A stretch of DNA of 64,000 nt, taken from NCBI RefSeq assembly GCF_040436345.1, contig NC_133238.1:409501-473500 (forward strand). The letters run 5' to 3'. The notes beneath the pieces were generated by a model, which saw only the letters and a list, made by a program, of their open reading frames with translations, was not told where the DNA came from and searched no databases. Shown one piece after another: positions 63,344-64,000 of this stretch (positions are counted from its first letter, which is position 1; each line of letters starts with the position of its first letter). The stretch is from Pagrus major (lineage: Eukaryota > Chordata > Actinopteri > Spariformes > Sparidae). The position numbers and the translations under genes are program-made.

Positions 63344-64000
63344 TAATTATCTGCAGTAAAAGCAGCAGCAAAAAACCAGTTTCGGTTTCCTTCTGGCACA
63401 ATGTCATCAAAAAGCAGAGCAATGTTTCTTACGAGACAAAGAGTCTAAATGGAATTGAGCCCTATATTATTGCCACTACTGTCCAAGTTAATCCTTGTAG
63501 GTCGATTTTTGCGCTCCACATACCCATAGTCAAAGGCATAAATTCTAGACAAGGTTTCGATAAAACATTTTCCAAGAGATATTCCAACAGTAACTTCAGC
63601 TCATACTGAGCCACCCCTTCCAGAATGTCATGCATAATGTCCAAAGAAAAATTATGACATATAACATGAAAGAACTGTAGGCTGTTAAGAGTCGAGTTCT
63701 TTTTTAAACCAAACACAGATAACTTCTGTGGGTCTGACAGCAACTCATTGCAGTGCATTTCAAAAAGTTCCTTTCCACACAAGATTATCTTGGGGTCATC
63801 CTCATTGTAAACATTCTGGGCATCATCTTTTTCTATCAAACATAAACAACAAAAATAACGTCCACTGAAAGATTCTGTAAATCCCAGAATTGCGTGCATC
63901 CTAGAACAACTGGATTTGTAAAGAATTCTGGTGTTTAGAGAACAATGGATGTGTCTTAGAATAACTTCCATCACAAAAGTCTTCGTATCTGTCAGGTCTT

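Larger units (their letters stand above)
60712..63999 (-). pseudogene. CMC/EnSpm transposase (EnSpm-2), interrupted twice
   Basis: On the minus strand, 63974-63462 carries HAILGFTESFSGRYFCCLCL (zinc-like CxxC), DDPKIILCGKELFEMHCNEL and CHNFSLDIMHDILEGVAQYE. After a frameshift, RINLDSSGNNIGLNS and NIALLFDDIVPEGNRNWFF follow. The frame is broken by an element at 61604-63343 and resumes with VTLGMTVLLKHLIMEHHELF, HHLMIHYPSCIRKIGPLIHM and RMRFEAKHRIFKNALKNFKN. The C-terminus (ALHVESVSQDIHATNWVTIS) is broken by a MITE at 60978-61134 and ends with FNEHFHAYKVFESNDKD to the stop at 60712. The N-terminal part lies beyond the window. Several frameshifts make it inactive. Confidence 0.8.

Overview
The window looks like chromosomal DNA of a teleost fish, in a region built almost entirely of transposable elements. 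The evidence is the mix of families: fish-type L1, L2 and Rex1-like LINEs, Ty3/Gypsy and BEL/Pao retrotransposons, a class-I-like endogenous retrovirus remnant, hAT, piggyBac, Kolobok, CMC/EnSpm and pogo DNA transposons, a tRNA-derived SINE, GT-AG introns, and AT-rich spacers with di- and trinucleotide microsatellites. There are no prokaryotic operons and no recognisable conserved vertebrate housekeeping gene. No species can be named from the sequence alone.

Layout. 0-7.5 kb: LINE tails, a piggyBac end, a BED-finger hAT with target-site duplication (TSD) and a THAP-bearing Kolobok bounded by TTAA. 7.5-14.1 kb: an L1 on the minus strand, split inside ORF2 by a 3.1-kb piggyBac. 14.5-18.5 kb: a hAT end, an L2 fragment, unassigned repeats and a Gypsy integrase remnant. 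18.6-22.6 kb: the only part that looks like spliced non-transposon genes. It holds an F-box-like exon with octapeptide repeats, an AT-hook-like two-exon frame and a small intact three-exon ORF, all on the minus strand, plus weak plus-strand terminal exons. 23.2-30.2 kb: an endogenous retrovirus integrase remnant interrupted by an L1, which is itself interrupted by an L2. 30.2-37.8 kb: a nearly complete Ty3/Gypsy element inserted into the same retroviral remnant. It carries an internal copy of its own integrase segment inside the protease-RT interval. 37.8-40.06 kb: a 2.2-kb LTR-like block. 40.06-51.6 kb: a BEL/Pao pol split by a 7.7-kb CMC/EnSpm transposon and an L2 tail. 51.6-56 kb: a ZMYM1-like hAT and a pogo remnant. 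56.8-59.5 kb: a 2.7-kb minisatellite containing a SINE. 59.5-64 kb: a second EnSpm transposase on the minus strand, interrupted by two smaller elements.

Almost every transposon protein is broken by stops, frameshifts or deletions. The clear exception is an eight-exon gene on the minus strand of the first EnSpm element (41541-46452). Its splice phases join into one uninterrupted frame of about 520 codons with a SAM domain near the N-terminus, while the element's own transposase, on the opposite strand, is decayed. A hAT element with a perfect 8-bp TSD sits in one of this gene's introns. The nesting gives a clear relative chronology: the retroviral remnant predates L1-B and Gypsy-1, L1-B predates L2-B, the BEL element predates EnSpm-1, and EnSpm-1 predates the intronic hAT.
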